DNA from: UBA11855 sp035297385
Lineage (GTDB): Archaea > Thermoproteota > Bathyarchaeia > Bathyarchaeales > Bathycorpusculaceae
Length of the DNA: 64,000 nucleotides
Direction: 5' to 3'
NCBI GenBank assembly: GCA_035297385.1
Contig: DATGZD010000070.1
Coordinates: 1 to 64,000 of the forward strand
Positions 8,736 to 17,637 of this stretch are shown piece by piece. The position numbers and the translations under genes are program-made. The notes beneath the pieces were generated by a model. The model was not told the origin of the DNA and ran no database searches. It saw nothing but the letters and a program-made list of their open reading frames with translations. The stretch's first letter is position 1, and each line of letters starts with the position of its first letter.

Positions 8736-8842
8736 ACAGTTTTAGAGTTAGGGTTAAATCAATAAACGTTTTTATCAAAAATTTGGACAAAATTAATTAC
8801 ATTGTTAATCTCTTCCACTACAGAGAAGGCAAGTTGAAGGGA

Positions 8843-9496
8843 ATGAAAGCAATCATTTTTGGGCCACCAGGTTCAGGAAAAGGTACGTATGCATCTAGAT
8901 TGCAGGCGAGAGTTAATGTTGAGGTAATTTCTATGGGTGATATCTTCCGTGAGATGATGAAGGAGGATTCAGAGCTTGGACGTAAGATTAAGGACTACGT
9001 AGAAAAAGGACTACTAGTTCCTAACGATATCGTCAACGAAGTCTTGAAACAACGCTTAGCTAAAGTTTCACCTGGAAAAGGATTCATTTTAGATGGGTAT
9101 CCACGAACAATCGAACAAGCTGATACTTTAGAGAATATTACAAAGATAGATGTTATCATTTTGCTTATGGTTCCTGACTGGATAATCATTGAACGTCTGT
9201 CCTCGCGCCGAGTCTGCAGGAACTGTGGTACAGTCTACAATATACGATTCCTAAAACCTAAAGTTGAAGGGATTTGCGACAAATGTGGTGGACCACTCTA
9301 TCAACGTTCCGATGACACTCCTGAGGTAATCAAAAGGAGACTTCATGTTTATGAGGAGGAGACTCAGCCAATTTTGAGACGTTTCAAGGACAAGGCTGTG
9401 CCTTTCGTTGTAGCTCATTGTGATAAATTAGAGATGCCGCCTGAAACAGTTGTGGAAGAAATTGTAAAGGACTTGGAAAAACTTGAATTAGCTTAA
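8843..9496 (+). CDS. adk: adenylate kinase, zinc-LID type
   Basis: 217 aa from ATG 8843. Interconverts AMP + ATP and 2 ADP. The P-loop GPPGSGKGT is at residues 7-15, FILDGYPRT near 81, and the LID carries CRNC (125-128) and CDKC (145-148), a structural zinc site. It is the long bacterial/eukaryal-type Adk rather than the short archaeal AdkA. Open frame extends upstream to TTG 8783. I prefer ATG 8843 because the family starts at this P-loop strand; TTG 8834 has a better-spaced GAGAAGG and is possible. It overlaps the archease stop by 4 nt, convergently. Confidence 0.93.
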   Translation: MKAIIFGPPGSGKGTYASRLQARVNVEVISMGDIFREMMKEDSELGRKIKDYVEKGLLVPNDIVNEVLKQRLAKVSPGKGFILDGYPRTIEQADTLENITKIDVIILLMVPDWIIIERLSSRRVCRNCGTVYNIRFLKPKVEGICDKCGGPLYQRSDDTPEVIKRRLHVYEEETQPILRRFKDKAVPFVVAHCDKLEMPPETVVEEIVKDLEKLELA

Positions 9497-9936
9497 ATGT
9501 CCAGGATAAATTCCAAAGTTACTTTATCATGTTCTTTGATTATTTCCATACGATGATAGGTTACTGCTTTAACTGCAACCTTTTGTGGATGTTTTTCTGG
9601 CGAATATTTTTCTCCCCATATAGTAGCTTTTAGTTTATAGCCATCATTACTATCTTTCAAACTGTCGATTTTGAATTTTGAATACAACATAGTATTAACC
9701 TCAAACTTCACTAGTAAGGCTTCAAGCCAATTATAGAGCAATTCATACTCATCTTCTGCTTCAACCTCAACTGTGTCTTGTTGTGTTGGGTTAACTTTTG
9801 TTGTATCAGTCATAACTTCAAACATGGCCAAGGCAGAATTCTCGAATGCTTCTTCCAAAGTCTGACCATAGGCAGCGATGAGGATGTCAGCCGTGTGGTC
9901 GAGAAACTTGAATTTTTCTGTTTTTTCCATCCCCAC
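9493..9936 (-). CDS. archease, RtcB activator
   Basis: 147 aa. Archease accelerates RtcB guanylylation and allows multiple turnover. The N terminus FLDHTADILI carries the conserved Asp/His/Asp metal site (D13, H14, D17). The rest is the usual beta-rich fold with YNWLEALLVKFE and KAVTYHRMEI, and the chain ends in FILDI as in homologues. Length is typical. It lies downstream of the aminopeptidase gene on the same strand (23 nt gap), so the two may be cotranscribed. The nearby rtcB and the intron-bearing tRNA support the assignment. Confidence 0.95.
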   Translation of the reverse strand: MGMEKTEKFKFLDHTADILIAAYGQTLEEAFENSALAMFEVMTDTTKVNPTQQDTVEVEAEDEYELLYNWLEALLVKFEVNTMLYSKFKIDSLKDSNDGYKLKATIWGEKYSPEKHPQKVAVKAVTYHRMEIIKEHDKVTLEFILDI

Positions 9937-9959
9937 CGCTCCGTTTTCAAAGAAGTTAA

Positions 9960-11009
9960 TTAGAAAATTTTTTGGATTTTATGAATAGCCGCTGAGGTGA
10001 GTTTTGCAACTTCTTCTACATCGGTTAGGCTTACCATGCCAACCGGACTATGAATGTAGCGTGTTCCAATAGATATAGCACCACTTGGAACACCTTCACG
10101 AGTCAACGATATACGTGCTGCATCCGTCGAGCCCATCAGGCCTGTTTCGAGCTGAATATTGATTTTTTCTTCTTCTGCTGTATCTAATAGTAAGCGCATA
10201 ATTTTTGGATGCGTAATTAAACCTGAATCTGAAACTGTTAGCGCTGGACCTTTACCCATCTTAACTGTTGTATCAAATTCTCTGACACCAGGAACGTCGC
10301 CTGCTATTGTCACATCTAAGGCCAATCCAACATCTGGATTCACACTGAATGCTGCAGTTGCAGCTCCACGCAAACCAAGTTCTTCTTGAACTGTGCCAAC
10401 AACATACACTGTGCAGTCTGTTGGAGTTTTTTCTAAGAGTTTTAGAGTTTCAATCAAGCACACACAGCCAACTCTGTCATCAAAAGCTTTGCCAATAACG
10501 GTGTCTTTGCCAGTTTTAGTGTATTTTATATCGAAAGTAATCGGGTCACCAACTTTTACGCCCATCTCTGCAACGTTTTCTTTACTCATTGCGCCAATGT
10601 CTATGAAGAGCTCATCGTAGGGCATAATTTTTTTGCGTTCTTCTTCTTTTTGAACATGAGGTGGTTTTGAACCAATGATTCCTGGAAGCGGTCCTCTTTT
10701 GGTATTAACAACAATTTTTTGGGCTATAAGTATACGGTCGTCGATTCCACCCATTTTTGCAAATTGTAAAAAGCCGTCTTTGTTGATAGTCTTTACCATT
10801 AATCCTATCTCATCCATATGCGCGGCTATCATAACTTTAGGCGCACTTTCCTTACCCTTCTTTACAGCGATAACATTTTCTAATTTGTCTACTATGACTT
10901 CATCAGCATAGGGTTTCATGAATTCTATCATAAGGTTACGAATCTCTTCTTCTCTACCTGCAACACCAGAAGCGTTTGAGAGTTTTTCCAAGTTCTCAGA
11001 CAGTGACAC
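9960..11009 (-). CDS. M42 family metallo-aminopeptidase (TET-like)
   Basis: 349 aa. A dinuclear aminopeptidase of the M42 family; archaeal members form dodecameric TET particles that trim peptides released by proteases. The metal and catalytic residues are present: H64 (AAHMDEIG), D177/D178 (KAFDDRVG), E209/E210 (VQEELGLRG), D232 (ALDVT) and H320 (RYIHSPV). Length is normal and there is no signal peptide, so it is cytosolic. Which residues it prefers cannot be read from the sequence. Confidence 0.92.
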   Translation of the reverse strand: MSLSENLEKLSNASGVAGREEEIRNLMIEFMKPYADEVIVDKLENVIAVKKGKESAPKVMIAAHMDEIGLMVKTINKDGFLQFAKMGGIDDRILIAQKIVVNTKRGPLPGIIGSKPPHVQKEEERKKIMPYDELFIDIGAMSKENVAEMGVKVGDPITFDIKYTKTGKDTVIGKAFDDRVGCVCLIETLKLLEKTPTDCTVYVVGTVQEELGLRGAATAAFSVNPDVGLALDVTIAGDVPGVREFDTTVKMGKGPALTVSDSGLITHPKIMRLLLDTAEEEKINIQLETGLMGSTDAARISLTREGVPSGAISIGTRYIHSPVGMVSLTDVEEVAKLTSAAIHKIQKIF

Positions 11010-11209
11010 TTACATTCCTCTTGGATAGTTTCGTGGCTACAATTCAGATAGAAGATTATTAAACAATTGTGGTACAAGCTGTAATATGATAAGCTTGATC
11101 TAAAGATTCTACTGTTTTCAGATTTCGATATGATAGGCAATAGCCAATAGGTAATTCTAACAAAACTTGAATAATAAACATGGAGAATTTTAGAAGCAAC
11201 AAATTCCGT

Positions 11210-11485
11210 TTATTCCACAGTCATTTCTGTCTCAGAGGATGTCATTGTTCTGGGCGCAACAGCTAGTTTTATGGTAAAATCAACGTCATATTCTCCATCG
11301 ATCTTGTCTACTGCAAAGTGCCAATTCTTTACACTAATATCTGAACCTCGAATTGTCATGACTGCATCTTTAACTTTGCTAACTGTATCAGTTATTCTCT
11401 CAAAGTCTATAGTATTACTACTCTCCTCAGTATCGCTGGGTTTATCACATTTAACTGCCCTCTCCTCATCAGTTTTTCTGGTCAA
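11210..11485 (-). CDS. conserved-looking hypothetical protein, 91 aa
   Basis: I place the start at TTG 11485 because a strong Shine-Dalgarno GGAGGTGA (11490-11497) sits 4 nt upstream. The frame is open further up to 11539, but that would bury the SD inside the gene. The first 30 residues are charged and likely disordered. The rest alternates in a beta-strand pattern (VKDAVMTIRG, VKNWHFAVDK, YDVDFTIKLAV), suggesting a small alpha/beta or beta-sandwich domain. No cysteines, no TM. Function not recognised. Confidence 0.6.
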   Translation of the reverse strand: MTRKTDEERAVKCDKPSDTEESSNTIDFERITDTVSKVKDAVMTIRGSDISVKNWHFAVDKIDGEYDVDFTIKLAVAPRTMTSSETEMTVE

Positions 11486-11663
11486 GTCTTCACCTCCAAC
11501 AAACACCGTAAATATGCTGTTTGCAAAGTTCATAAACAAATGTGATTGTGTCTATACTACCACTTAACAATAAGACAGAGAATTGCATTAATCTATCAAG
11601 GAACTAAAAAGGCAATAGCTTGGGCATTCAACTGTAATTTACCTAACTATTTCTAGCAAGCGG

Positions 11664-11710
11664 CTTGTCAAGAAAGTTTGACTAACGTTTAGTCAAGAAA
11701 TATTGACAAG
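11664..11710. promoter_or_regulatory. nested inverted repeats with four TTGAC half-sites
   Basis: In the gap 11540-11927 the outer arms CTTGTCAA (11664-11671) and TTGACAAG (11703-11710) enclose inner arms TTGACTAA (11678-11685) and TTAGTCAA (11689-11696), with CGT in the middle. Both pairs are perfect. The spacers GAAAGT and GAAATA are also alike. Four equally spaced TTGAC-type half-sites look like binding sites for two dimers of one regulator. The site lies about 220 nt before the flippase-like gene. The rest of the gap shows nothing clear. Confidence 0.55.
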
Positions 11711-11927
11711 AACCCTTAATTTGCATCATTATGCCCCAGTTATTGTGAATTCAGATACATTCCCTTCCCGGAAGCAAGATTAAGATAGTGTTCCAAAGAA
11801 TAGAACTAAATCAAGCGAAAACCATTTCAAATATGGGAGAAGGCTAGATCAAGAAACATCAGAAGAAAAAAGAGCGAGCTTTCACAGTCGGGCTCTGGAG
11901 TAATCGACCTCCCAATAGTGACCAAAT

Positions 11928-12992
11928 ATGACAGAGGAGTCAAGTCCCGTGATAAGTCCATCTGTCAAGAGATGGATATTCCTTGCAGCATTAGTAGGTT
12001 ACGCTATACTTGCTATTTATCTGTTCTATTTCGTCGGAGTTGCTGACTTACTCTTTGTCGTAAAAAAGATGAACTTAGCCATCTTTTCGTTAGCAATAGC
12101 TAGTGTAATAATAAGTCTTACTTTTCATACTTTGGTATGGCTACAACTTCTTAACTCTGTTGGTATTAAGCTCGGTTTCCGCAGATCATATACGCTATAT
12201 TGGGTAGGCGTGTTTGTTGACAACCTTATTCCTGGTGGATGGTCAGGCGACCTTTTCAAGGCTTACTTATTGAACAAGGACCCTACAGTAGAGAGTGGCA
12301 AGGCAGTTGCCTCCGTCGTAGCAAAGAACATGTATGAAGCAATATTTAACTTGGGCAACATGCTTGTCGGGATTGCATTATTAGTATTGAACTATACATT
12401 TGAAGGCTCTTTACTGATTACCCTTGGAGGTGTAATGCTACTGCTAACTTTGCCCTTGGTCATCCTACTCATAGCAAGTTTCAGACCTAACGGTGCTCAG
12501 AAGATTGTAGCTGCATTGTTCAGATCTCTCTCAAAAATACGGAAAAACAATTGGCATCCCAAGGAGATTCAAACAAAAGTGGAGAAAGCTTTAGGAGACT
12601 ACCATGAAGGAATGCAGGTTCTTCTGCAGAAACCAGCTATGCTTCTCAAGCCTATGATCCTATCATTATTTGCTTGGGCATTTGAAATCATTACCTTACT
12701 CTTCACTTTCGCATCATTAAATCAATTCGTACCATTAGATAAAGTCATCATAGTCCGCTCAATAGCAGGAAACATTGAAGCTCAGGGATACGCATTCATG
12801 GGCTACGCACAGATAGTTACGACAGAACTGTACAGGACGCTCGGCGTTCCCCTTATTATTGGCGCATCTATAGCTCTACTAGGTGGAACTGCAATCTTCT
12901 GGGTGAAAACAGGAATTTCATATACTGCTTTCCATCGCACGTTACTCTCGAAAAAGCAGGTTACTTCACAAAAGCAAGAATTGATTCAATAA
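11928..12992 (+). CDS. lysylphosphatidylglycerol synthase-TM / flippase-like membrane protein
   Basis: 354 aa with about 8 hydrophobic segments. The pattern matches the UPF0104/LPG_synthase_TM family. It has a helical hairpin at about residues 18-70, then NLIPGGWSGDLFKAYLL (about 100-116), where family members carry a conserved P-GG-D-F-R/K-A motif. A late segment about residues 275-315 ends in ASIALLGGTAIFWV. Archaeal relatives include AglD-like and putative lipid-linked flippase proteins, so a role in polyprenol- or lipid-linked sugar transfer at the membrane is possible. No catalytic domain is attached. The substrate is not determinable. Confidence 0.8.
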   Translation: MTEESSPVISPSVKRWIFLAALVGYAILAIYLFYFVGVADLLFVVKKMNLAIFSLAIASVIISLTFHTLVWLQLLNSVGIKLGFRRSYTLYWVGVFVDNLIPGGWSGDLFKAYLLNKDPTVESGKAVASVVAKNMYEAIFNLGNMLVGIALLVLNYTFEGSLLITLGGVMLLLTLPLVILLIASFRPNGAQKIVAALFRSLSKIRKNNWHPKEIQTKVEKALGDYHEGMQVLLQKPAMLLKPMILSLFAWAFEIITLLFTFASLNQFVPLDKVIIVRSIAGNIEAQGYAFMGYAQIVTTELYRTLGVPLIIGASIALLGGTAIFWVKTGISYTAFHRTLLSKKQVTSQKQELIQ

Positions 12993-13051
12993 ATTCTCCA
13001 ATCAAAGGCTTGCTATTCAATGGCATAGACGATAGTTCATAAAAATAAGTA

Positions 13052-13097
13052 GAACCTGTGCCGAACTAGGTCCTACTCTTAAGGCGAAGGTTCTTTT
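13052..13097 (+). terminator. possible hairpin terminator
   Basis: GAACCT (13052-13057) and AGGTTC (13088-13093), with inner GCC/GGC pairing, are followed by TTTT. This lies between the convergent flippase-like gene and the Cys-rich gene at 13097. Stem pairing is interrupted, so the call is weak. Confidence 0.3.
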
Positions 13098-13558
13098 CAT
13101 TTCTTCATTTTAGGAATCATTGCTTCGAGAGTATTGTTGTTGGTACATTTTGCAATAACGAATAGCATATTATCTAACTGCAATTCGTCTGTTTTTATGC
13201 TGAGTTTTCGGCATACATCGTTACACTTTTCAGCACCATCTTTGTCCTTGTGGCAATCTTGCCTGCAAATTGTAATTCCATCACTGCTCGGATGAAAAGT
13301 CACCTGTTGTTCACGACAACGACATTGAACCAAGATTCTGATGTGGTCATCCTCATCAAGGATATCTACGAATGGGTCTTCGGTAGCTGGCGGCATTGCA
13401 TAGCCCATATTTAAACCGCCTCTTAGAAGCTCACTTAGGTGGTTGTTTTCGAGAAACTGATCAGGAGTTTTGATTTCTTCCGCATTGTCTCCTAAGTTTT
13501 TCTTTACTAAGACTTTGCAGAAGTCATTTATGCCCTGTAATGCTTCAAAGTTTTCCAT
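13097..13558 (-). CDS. Cys-rich protein with an Hsp20-like beta pattern
   Basis: 153 aa. After a helical N-terminal 60 residues, the segment from about 80 reads DPFVDILDEDDHIRILVQCRCRE. This resembles the first strands of the Hsp20/GvpH-like alpha-crystallin fold (P-x-V-D-I-x-D-E-x-D-x-I). Where Hsp20 proteins have a smooth core, this one has many cysteines (CRC, CRQDC, CNDVC, KC), suggesting a metal- or redox-binding variant. The family assignment is tentative. A TATA-rich element with an ATA-CGA-ATA centre lies upstream. It runs divergently from the mtd gene. Confidence 0.55.
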   Translation of the reverse strand: MENFEALQGINDFCKVLVKKNLGDNAEEIKTPDQFLENNHLSELLRGGLNMGYAMPPATEDPFVDILDEDDHIRILVQCRCREQQVTFHPSSDGITICRQDCHKDKDGAEKCNDVCRKLSIKTDELQLDNMLFVIAKCTNNNTLEAMIPKMKK

Positions 13559-13578
13559 ATCAGAACCTTCTCTATGTA

Positions 13579-13606
13579 TTTATTATATATACGAATATAT
13601 ATTAAG
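13579..13606 (-). promoter_or_regulatory. TATA-rich element with CGA centre
   Basis: The sequence TTATATATACGAATATATAT lies about 25-45 nt upstream of the start at 13558, a suitable place for the TATA box. Its core read on the minus strand (TTCGTATATATA) resembles half of the palindrome at 18678-18708, so a shared regulator is possible. Confidence 0.4.
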
Positions 13607-13726
13607 ATTACTGTGCCCGAGAAGAAATCTTTAGAATCATCCTGTTGGAGTGGCGAAAGCTAGACGGACAAATCATGATAACTCTTAAAAGGAAACGCAA
13701 CGTATCCAATCGAGAGCTGAATACTA

Positions 13727-14590
13727 ATGACGGAAGTACAGTCTAGAAAGATAGGTATTTTCAAATGTGGCAACATTGGTACATCACCCTTAATAGAGTT
13801 GTTACTTGATGAATTAGCTGATCGAAAGGATATCAAAGTCCGAACAGTAACAACTGGCTCCAAAATGACACTCGACGATGTTGAAGAAGCACTTCCAAAA
13901 ATGTTAGAGTTTAATCCTGACCTTTTCATCGTAATTTCTCCCAACACTGCTCTGCCAGGTCCAGCTAAAGCTAGGGAAACATTTGCAGCCAGCGGAAAAC
14001 CAGGAATTGTAATAACCGATGCTCCAGGAAAAAGAGTCAAGGCAGATATCGAAAAACAAGGTTTAGGCTACATAATTATCACGGGCGATCCTTTGATTGG
14101 GGCTAGAAAAGAGTTTTTAGATCCAACAGAAATGGCTATCTTCAACTCAAATATAAGCAAAATTCTAGCAATTACTGGCGTTTATAGGATAGTACAGCAA
14201 GAAATTGACAAAACGATATATGCGATTGAAGCAACTCAACCATCAGCCTTGCCGAAACTAGTAATCGACATTACAGTTATACGGGACAACTCAGTCTTCA
14301 ATAATCCATATGCGCGTGCAAAAGCCATAGCGGCATATGGATTAGCAGAAAAAATTGCAGAAATCAACGCATTAGCTTGCTTCGTGGAAAAAGAAGGAGA
14401 GAAATATATTCCACTTGTAGCTTCTGCTCACGAAATAGCCCAAACAGCAGCAAGACTTGCAGAAGAAGCTCGAGAAATCGAGAAAGCAAACGATAGCCTT
14501 GTCCGGAAACCTCATGCAAAGGGCGGTCATCTTAAGAATAAGACTAAACTTATGCTTGATCCAGCAATTGAAGAAAAGCTAAAACAGTAG
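13727..14590 (+). CDS. mtd: F420-dependent methylene-H4MPT dehydrogenase
   Basis: 287 aa, standard length. Mtd interconverts methenyl- and methylene-tetrahydromethanopterin using coenzyme F420, in the methyl branch of the archaeal Wood-Ljungdahl pathway. The N terminus IGIFKCGNIGTSPLIELLLDE, ISPNTALPGPAKARE, DAPGKRVK, LGYIIITGDPLIGARKEFLDP and the C-terminal EAREIEKANDSLVRKPHA all match the Mtd family closely along the full length. It is cytosolic. It is followed after 101 nt by a second methylene-H4MPT dehydrogenase of a different family. Confidence 0.96.
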   Translation: MTEVQSRKIGIFKCGNIGTSPLIELLLDELADRKDIKVRTVTTGSKMTLDDVEEALPKMLEFNPDLFIVISPNTALPGPAKARETFAASGKPGIVITDAPGKRVKADIEKQGLGYIIITGDPLIGARKEFLDPTEMAIFNSNISKILAITGVYRIVQQEIDKTIYAIEATQPSALPKLVIDITVIRDNSVFNNPYARAKAIAAYGLAEKIAEINALACFVEKEGEKYIPLVASAHEIAQTAARLAEEAREIEKANDSLVRKPHAKGGHLKNKTKLMLDPAIEEKLKQ

Positions 14591-14623
14591 AGGCACAAAG
14601 TAAGCTAGACATATTAACCAAAC

Positions 14624-14678
14624 TTTAGTATATACGGTATTTATTTGTAAATAAGATATTTCGATTAAGTATATATTT
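14624..14678 (+). promoter_or_regulatory. AT-rich promoter region with repeated GTATATA elements
   Basis: Upstream of the MtdA/B-like gene, AGTATATACGGTATTTA and TTAAGTATATATTTTCC occur in tandem. They resemble the arms and centre of the perfect palindrome in front of the FrhB-like gene (AAGTATATATCGTATATA). One likely serves as TATA box; the repeat suggests an operator as well. Confidence 0.4.
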
Positions 14679-14691
14679 TCCACTGACTTTA

Positions 14692-16428
14692 ATGTCGAAC
14701 AAGGTAATCGAAATGGAAACTCTCGAGCTAAAACCTCTATCAAAAAAGAAACTAAACGTTTTAGTCATTGAGAAGGAATACAATGAGCCTTTTCAATTGG
14801 CTGAACCCACCACAGCACCAAACCCACTCTTCAAGCCATCAATAGGTTTCTATAAATTTCTAGAGACCATTGTCACCAAAGTTAACGTTGATTATGCGGT
14901 TGAAGAGCTTGGGATGCGCTCAACAAAAGAATTCTACGAGAACAACGTTTCAACTGAAGTCTTTAAGAAAGCCAATATACCGTATTTCCCTGTAGATATT
15001 GATGAAAACGCTAAAAGCTACCTGGCTACCGCATTAGACAAGAAAGTCGATGCAAGAAATAAGGTAATCAAAACCCTTGATACATTGTCTAAACAGAACG
15101 CGAAAGACGAATCGATGGACAAAGAATATCTAATTGCCTATGGCCAGGGCTTGCAAGCTGAAATAGAAGAACAGGAAACACAAGTTAACTACTCAATTAG
15201 AGAGAGCTGGATGGCAATGGGTATCATGAATCATGCCAGAGAAATCGAAGGAAAAGATGAAATCACGTGTCTATTTATATGCAGTCCGAACCACGTCAAT
15301 GGAGTCAAACAACTGCTCGAACAGTTAAACGTCAAGGTCGAAGTTGCAAAACTTTCAAAGAAAGTAGTCACAGCTACTGCAGAAGTTCCGTCTGCTCCTG
15401 AGATGCAGAATTGGTTACAATCTATTCAAGTTCAAGTAAAGCCAATCATTGGGAAGGGTGGCGAGAGCCTACCGTACCTTCTGTTTTATCTAGATACAGA
15501 CCCAAAAGCTAGTCCATTTGACATTTGTATGGCTTATGATGCTGGATATAACGCAGTTATTCCATACGAGAATGTAACTGCTGAAGATAGCAAAACAATA
15601 GCGTTAGATGCATTACTCTCAAGAGGACCAAAAGGCGCCAAAAATACTGTTTTCATGATTGGCGGAAAAGACGCGGAAAAAGCAGAAGAAGTCTTTGAAT
15701 CCATAAAGAACGCAATGTTCCCACCATTCAAGGGAAACATAATCATAGATCCTGCCGGCGCATATACAACGGCTGCAGCCATGGTTGCAAAAGCTGAAAA
15801 TGGACTTTCAGCTAAGAAACTTGGGGATTTAAAGGACAAAACTTGTGCAATTATGGGTACAGGAGCCGTTGGACAAATCGCTGCTGTGCTTTTGGCAAAG
15901 ATGGGATGCAAAGTCACGATTGCCAGCCTAAATCCAAAACGACTCGATGGAAAGGAACACATTGAACGTGTCGCAAACCTACTGAGCAGAGAGCATGGAG
16001 TTCAAGTGCAAGGCATATTCGCTCCAACTGCTGCATCAAAAAGTGAAATCATAGAGAAATCCGATGTAATTATGTGCGCTGGAATAAGAGGTGTACAGAT
16101 CATAGATAAAGAGATGCTAAATCAAGTCAAATACATGAAATTGTTGGTCGACATAAACGCTGTTCCACCTTTGGGTATCGAAGGAATTGAGTTGAAAGAT
16201 GATATGAGAGAAATGATGCCAGGTATCTTCACAATTGGTGCTCTTGCAGTAGGCGAATTGAAACATAGGCTAGAGAAAGAAATTCTACGCGAAGCTAGAA
16301 ACCCTGGAAAAGATGTATATAACTACAATATAGCTTTACCATTAGCCAGAAAACTACTGGAAAAAGATCTATTCCCAGCAAAGATGATGCTCACTGTGAG
16401 CGCTTCATCTTCAAACGTTTCTAAGTAG
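14692..16428 (+). CDS. NAD(P)-dependent MtdA/MtdB-like dehydrogenase with N-terminal extra domain
   Basis: 578 aa, about twice the family length. Residues about 262-565 form a complete MtdA/MtdB-type methylene-H4MPT/H4F dehydrogenase. FYLDTDPKASPFDICMAYDAG is the family N terminus. The Rossmann motif GTGAVG is at 389-394, and DINAVPPLGIEGIE and FTIGALAVGELKHR are conserved. Residues 1-255 are extra. They contain DYAVEELGMRSTKEFY, then RESWMAMGIMNHAREI and FICSPNHVNGVKQLLEQL, a layout reminiscent of TraB/ChaN-like domains (inference, weak). The upstream region has TATA-rich elements. It overlaps the phoU-like gene end by 8 nt, convergently. Confidence 0.85.
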   Translation: MSNKVIEMETLELKPLSKKKLNVLVIEKEYNEPFQLAEPTTAPNPLFKPSIGFYKFLETIVTKVNVDYAVEELGMRSTKEFYENNVSTEVFKKANIPYFPVDIDENAKSYLATALDKKVDARNKVIKTLDTLSKQNAKDESMDKEYLIAYGQGLQAEIEEQETQVNYSIRESWMAMGIMNHAREIEGKDEITCLFICSPNHVNGVKQLLEQLNVKVEVAKLSKKVVTATAEVPSAPEMQNWLQSIQVQVKPIIGKGGESLPYLLFYLDTDPKASPFDICMAYDAGYNAVIPYENVTAEDSKTIALDALLSRGPKGAKNTVFMIGGKDAEKAEEVFESIKNAMFPPFKGNIIIDPAGAYTTAAAMVAKAENGLSAKKLGDLKDKTCAIMGTGAVGQIAAVLLAKMGCKVTIASLNPKRLDGKEHIERVANLLSREHGVQVQGIFAPTAASKSEIIEKSDVIMCAGIRGVQIIDKEMLNQVKYMKLLVDINAVPPLGIEGIELKDDMREMMPGIFTIGALAVGELKHRLEKEILREARNPGKDVYNYNIALPLARKLLEKDLFPAKMMLTVSASSSNVSK

Positions 16429-17437
16429 AAGTCTTAAATGCGCGGTTAATGGCAATTTTTGCTATATCTGCCGCGCAATCCGCTATTCTTTTTATGTTAT
16501 CGCGCATAGAGCATATTGCACAGACTAACTGAGCGTTTTTCCTTTGTCCGGTAAAAGATTTAGTAGCTATTTCTTGATCAAATTTCTCAACCTTTTCTTG
16601 ATTTTTCAGAATTCCTACGGAAACAGGGATATCTTTGGAGAAGAATGCATTGATTGATTTAGCATACATATCAACAGATAAGGTACCTGCTATAACCATC
16701 AGTTCACGTATATCGTTAGGCACTTCCTCCCCAGTTCCATGAAGCAAAATCATATGCTTCGCTATATCCGCAGCGTAATCCGCGGCTTGCTCCATTCGGT
16801 ATACTAAGTTCTGATGGTCCATGCAGTCCAAAGGGTCTACACGTAGCTCATTTGCCAAAACAGGATCTTGAGCGGCATCTCGGAGGAGACGTAGAATAAA
16901 AAACAGGAAGTGGTCAACATCATCATCGAGCGAAAAGACCGCTTTTGCCAGCTCCTGGTCTTCATTCTTTAAAGCAGTAAATATATCTTCACACATCGAT
17001 TGTGATATAAGATGCATACGCTGAATAGCCTGCTCAAGAGATGCCTGCGATTCATCTATTAACGTTTGAATGTAAATGCCCTTTGTATCTGACTCCATTA
17101 TTCTCATGTAAAGCATTTGTGCAATATTTCGAATCGCTTTTCGCTGGGGAATCGAAAAAATCTTTTCTGAGACGAGCGTAATACCCGAGTAACCATTCAA
17201 GTAAGCACCAATTATCCGCCTAGTAATTAATGCTTCATCCTCATTTTGACCAACTCGAAGAGTCGTTGCCTTGCTCTCCGTTTTCCTCTCTGCACTAGGA
17301 TAAATAACTAAAGAACGATCACGTTGAATAGCGAAAGATACGACGTCTCCCTTCTTTAGTTCGTTAAGTTGCATCCAGTTCTTGGGCAGGGAAATTACCA
17401 TGGAAGACCTGCCAAGTGACATTATTCTACGTTCCAT
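16421..17437 (-). CDS. AbrB-PhoU family regulator
   Basis: 338 aa. Residues 1-45 are an AbrB/SpoVT swapped-hairpin DNA-binding domain (LGRSSMVISLPKNWMQLNELKKGD). The remainder holds two PhoU-like three-helix-bundle repeats with metal-binding style acidic motifs (FSLDDDVDHF, then EKVEKFDQEI). Archaeal proteins of this build are annotated as phosphate uptake regulators. No pst transporter is nearby. Instead the gene sits between two C1/F420 genes and has a similar CTATATATACTTAG element upstream (17447-17460). It may therefore regulate that block, which is inference. Confidence 0.85.
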   Translation of the reverse strand: MERRIMSLGRSSMVISLPKNWMQLNELKKGDVVSFAIQRDRSLVIYPSAERKTESKATTLRVGQNEDEALITRRIIGAYLNGYSGITLVSEKIFSIPQRKAIRNIAQMLYMRIMESDTKGIYIQTLIDESQASLEQAIQRMHLISQSMCEDIFTALKNEDQELAKAVFSLDDDVDHFLFFILRLLRDAAQDPVLANELRVDPLDCMDHQNLVYRMEQAADYAADIAKHMILLHGTGEEVPNDIRELMVIAGTLSVDMYAKSINAFFSKDIPVSVGILKNQEKVEKFDQEIATKSFTGQRKNAQLVCAICSMRDNIKRIADCAADIAKIAINRAFKTST

Positions 17438-17637
17438 AAGTTTCTCCTATATATACTTAGTTACGTAATACTGATAAGGGCAGATATATATTTCCATTTC
17501 GAAATCTAAAAACTGTCTAGATCTTCCGATAATTTTGAATACTAATAACTGTCTTAGGTGATTTAGAACCTCATTTTTTGGCCCTGCACTTTTTTATTAT
17601 TGTCTATTTTACTTGTTTACAGTAAGTTGTGCTGAGT

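Noticed and set aside
15534..15962. 142-codon minus frame within the MtdA/B-like gene
   Set aside because: Antisense shadow of a well-recognised coding region with no SD or domain.
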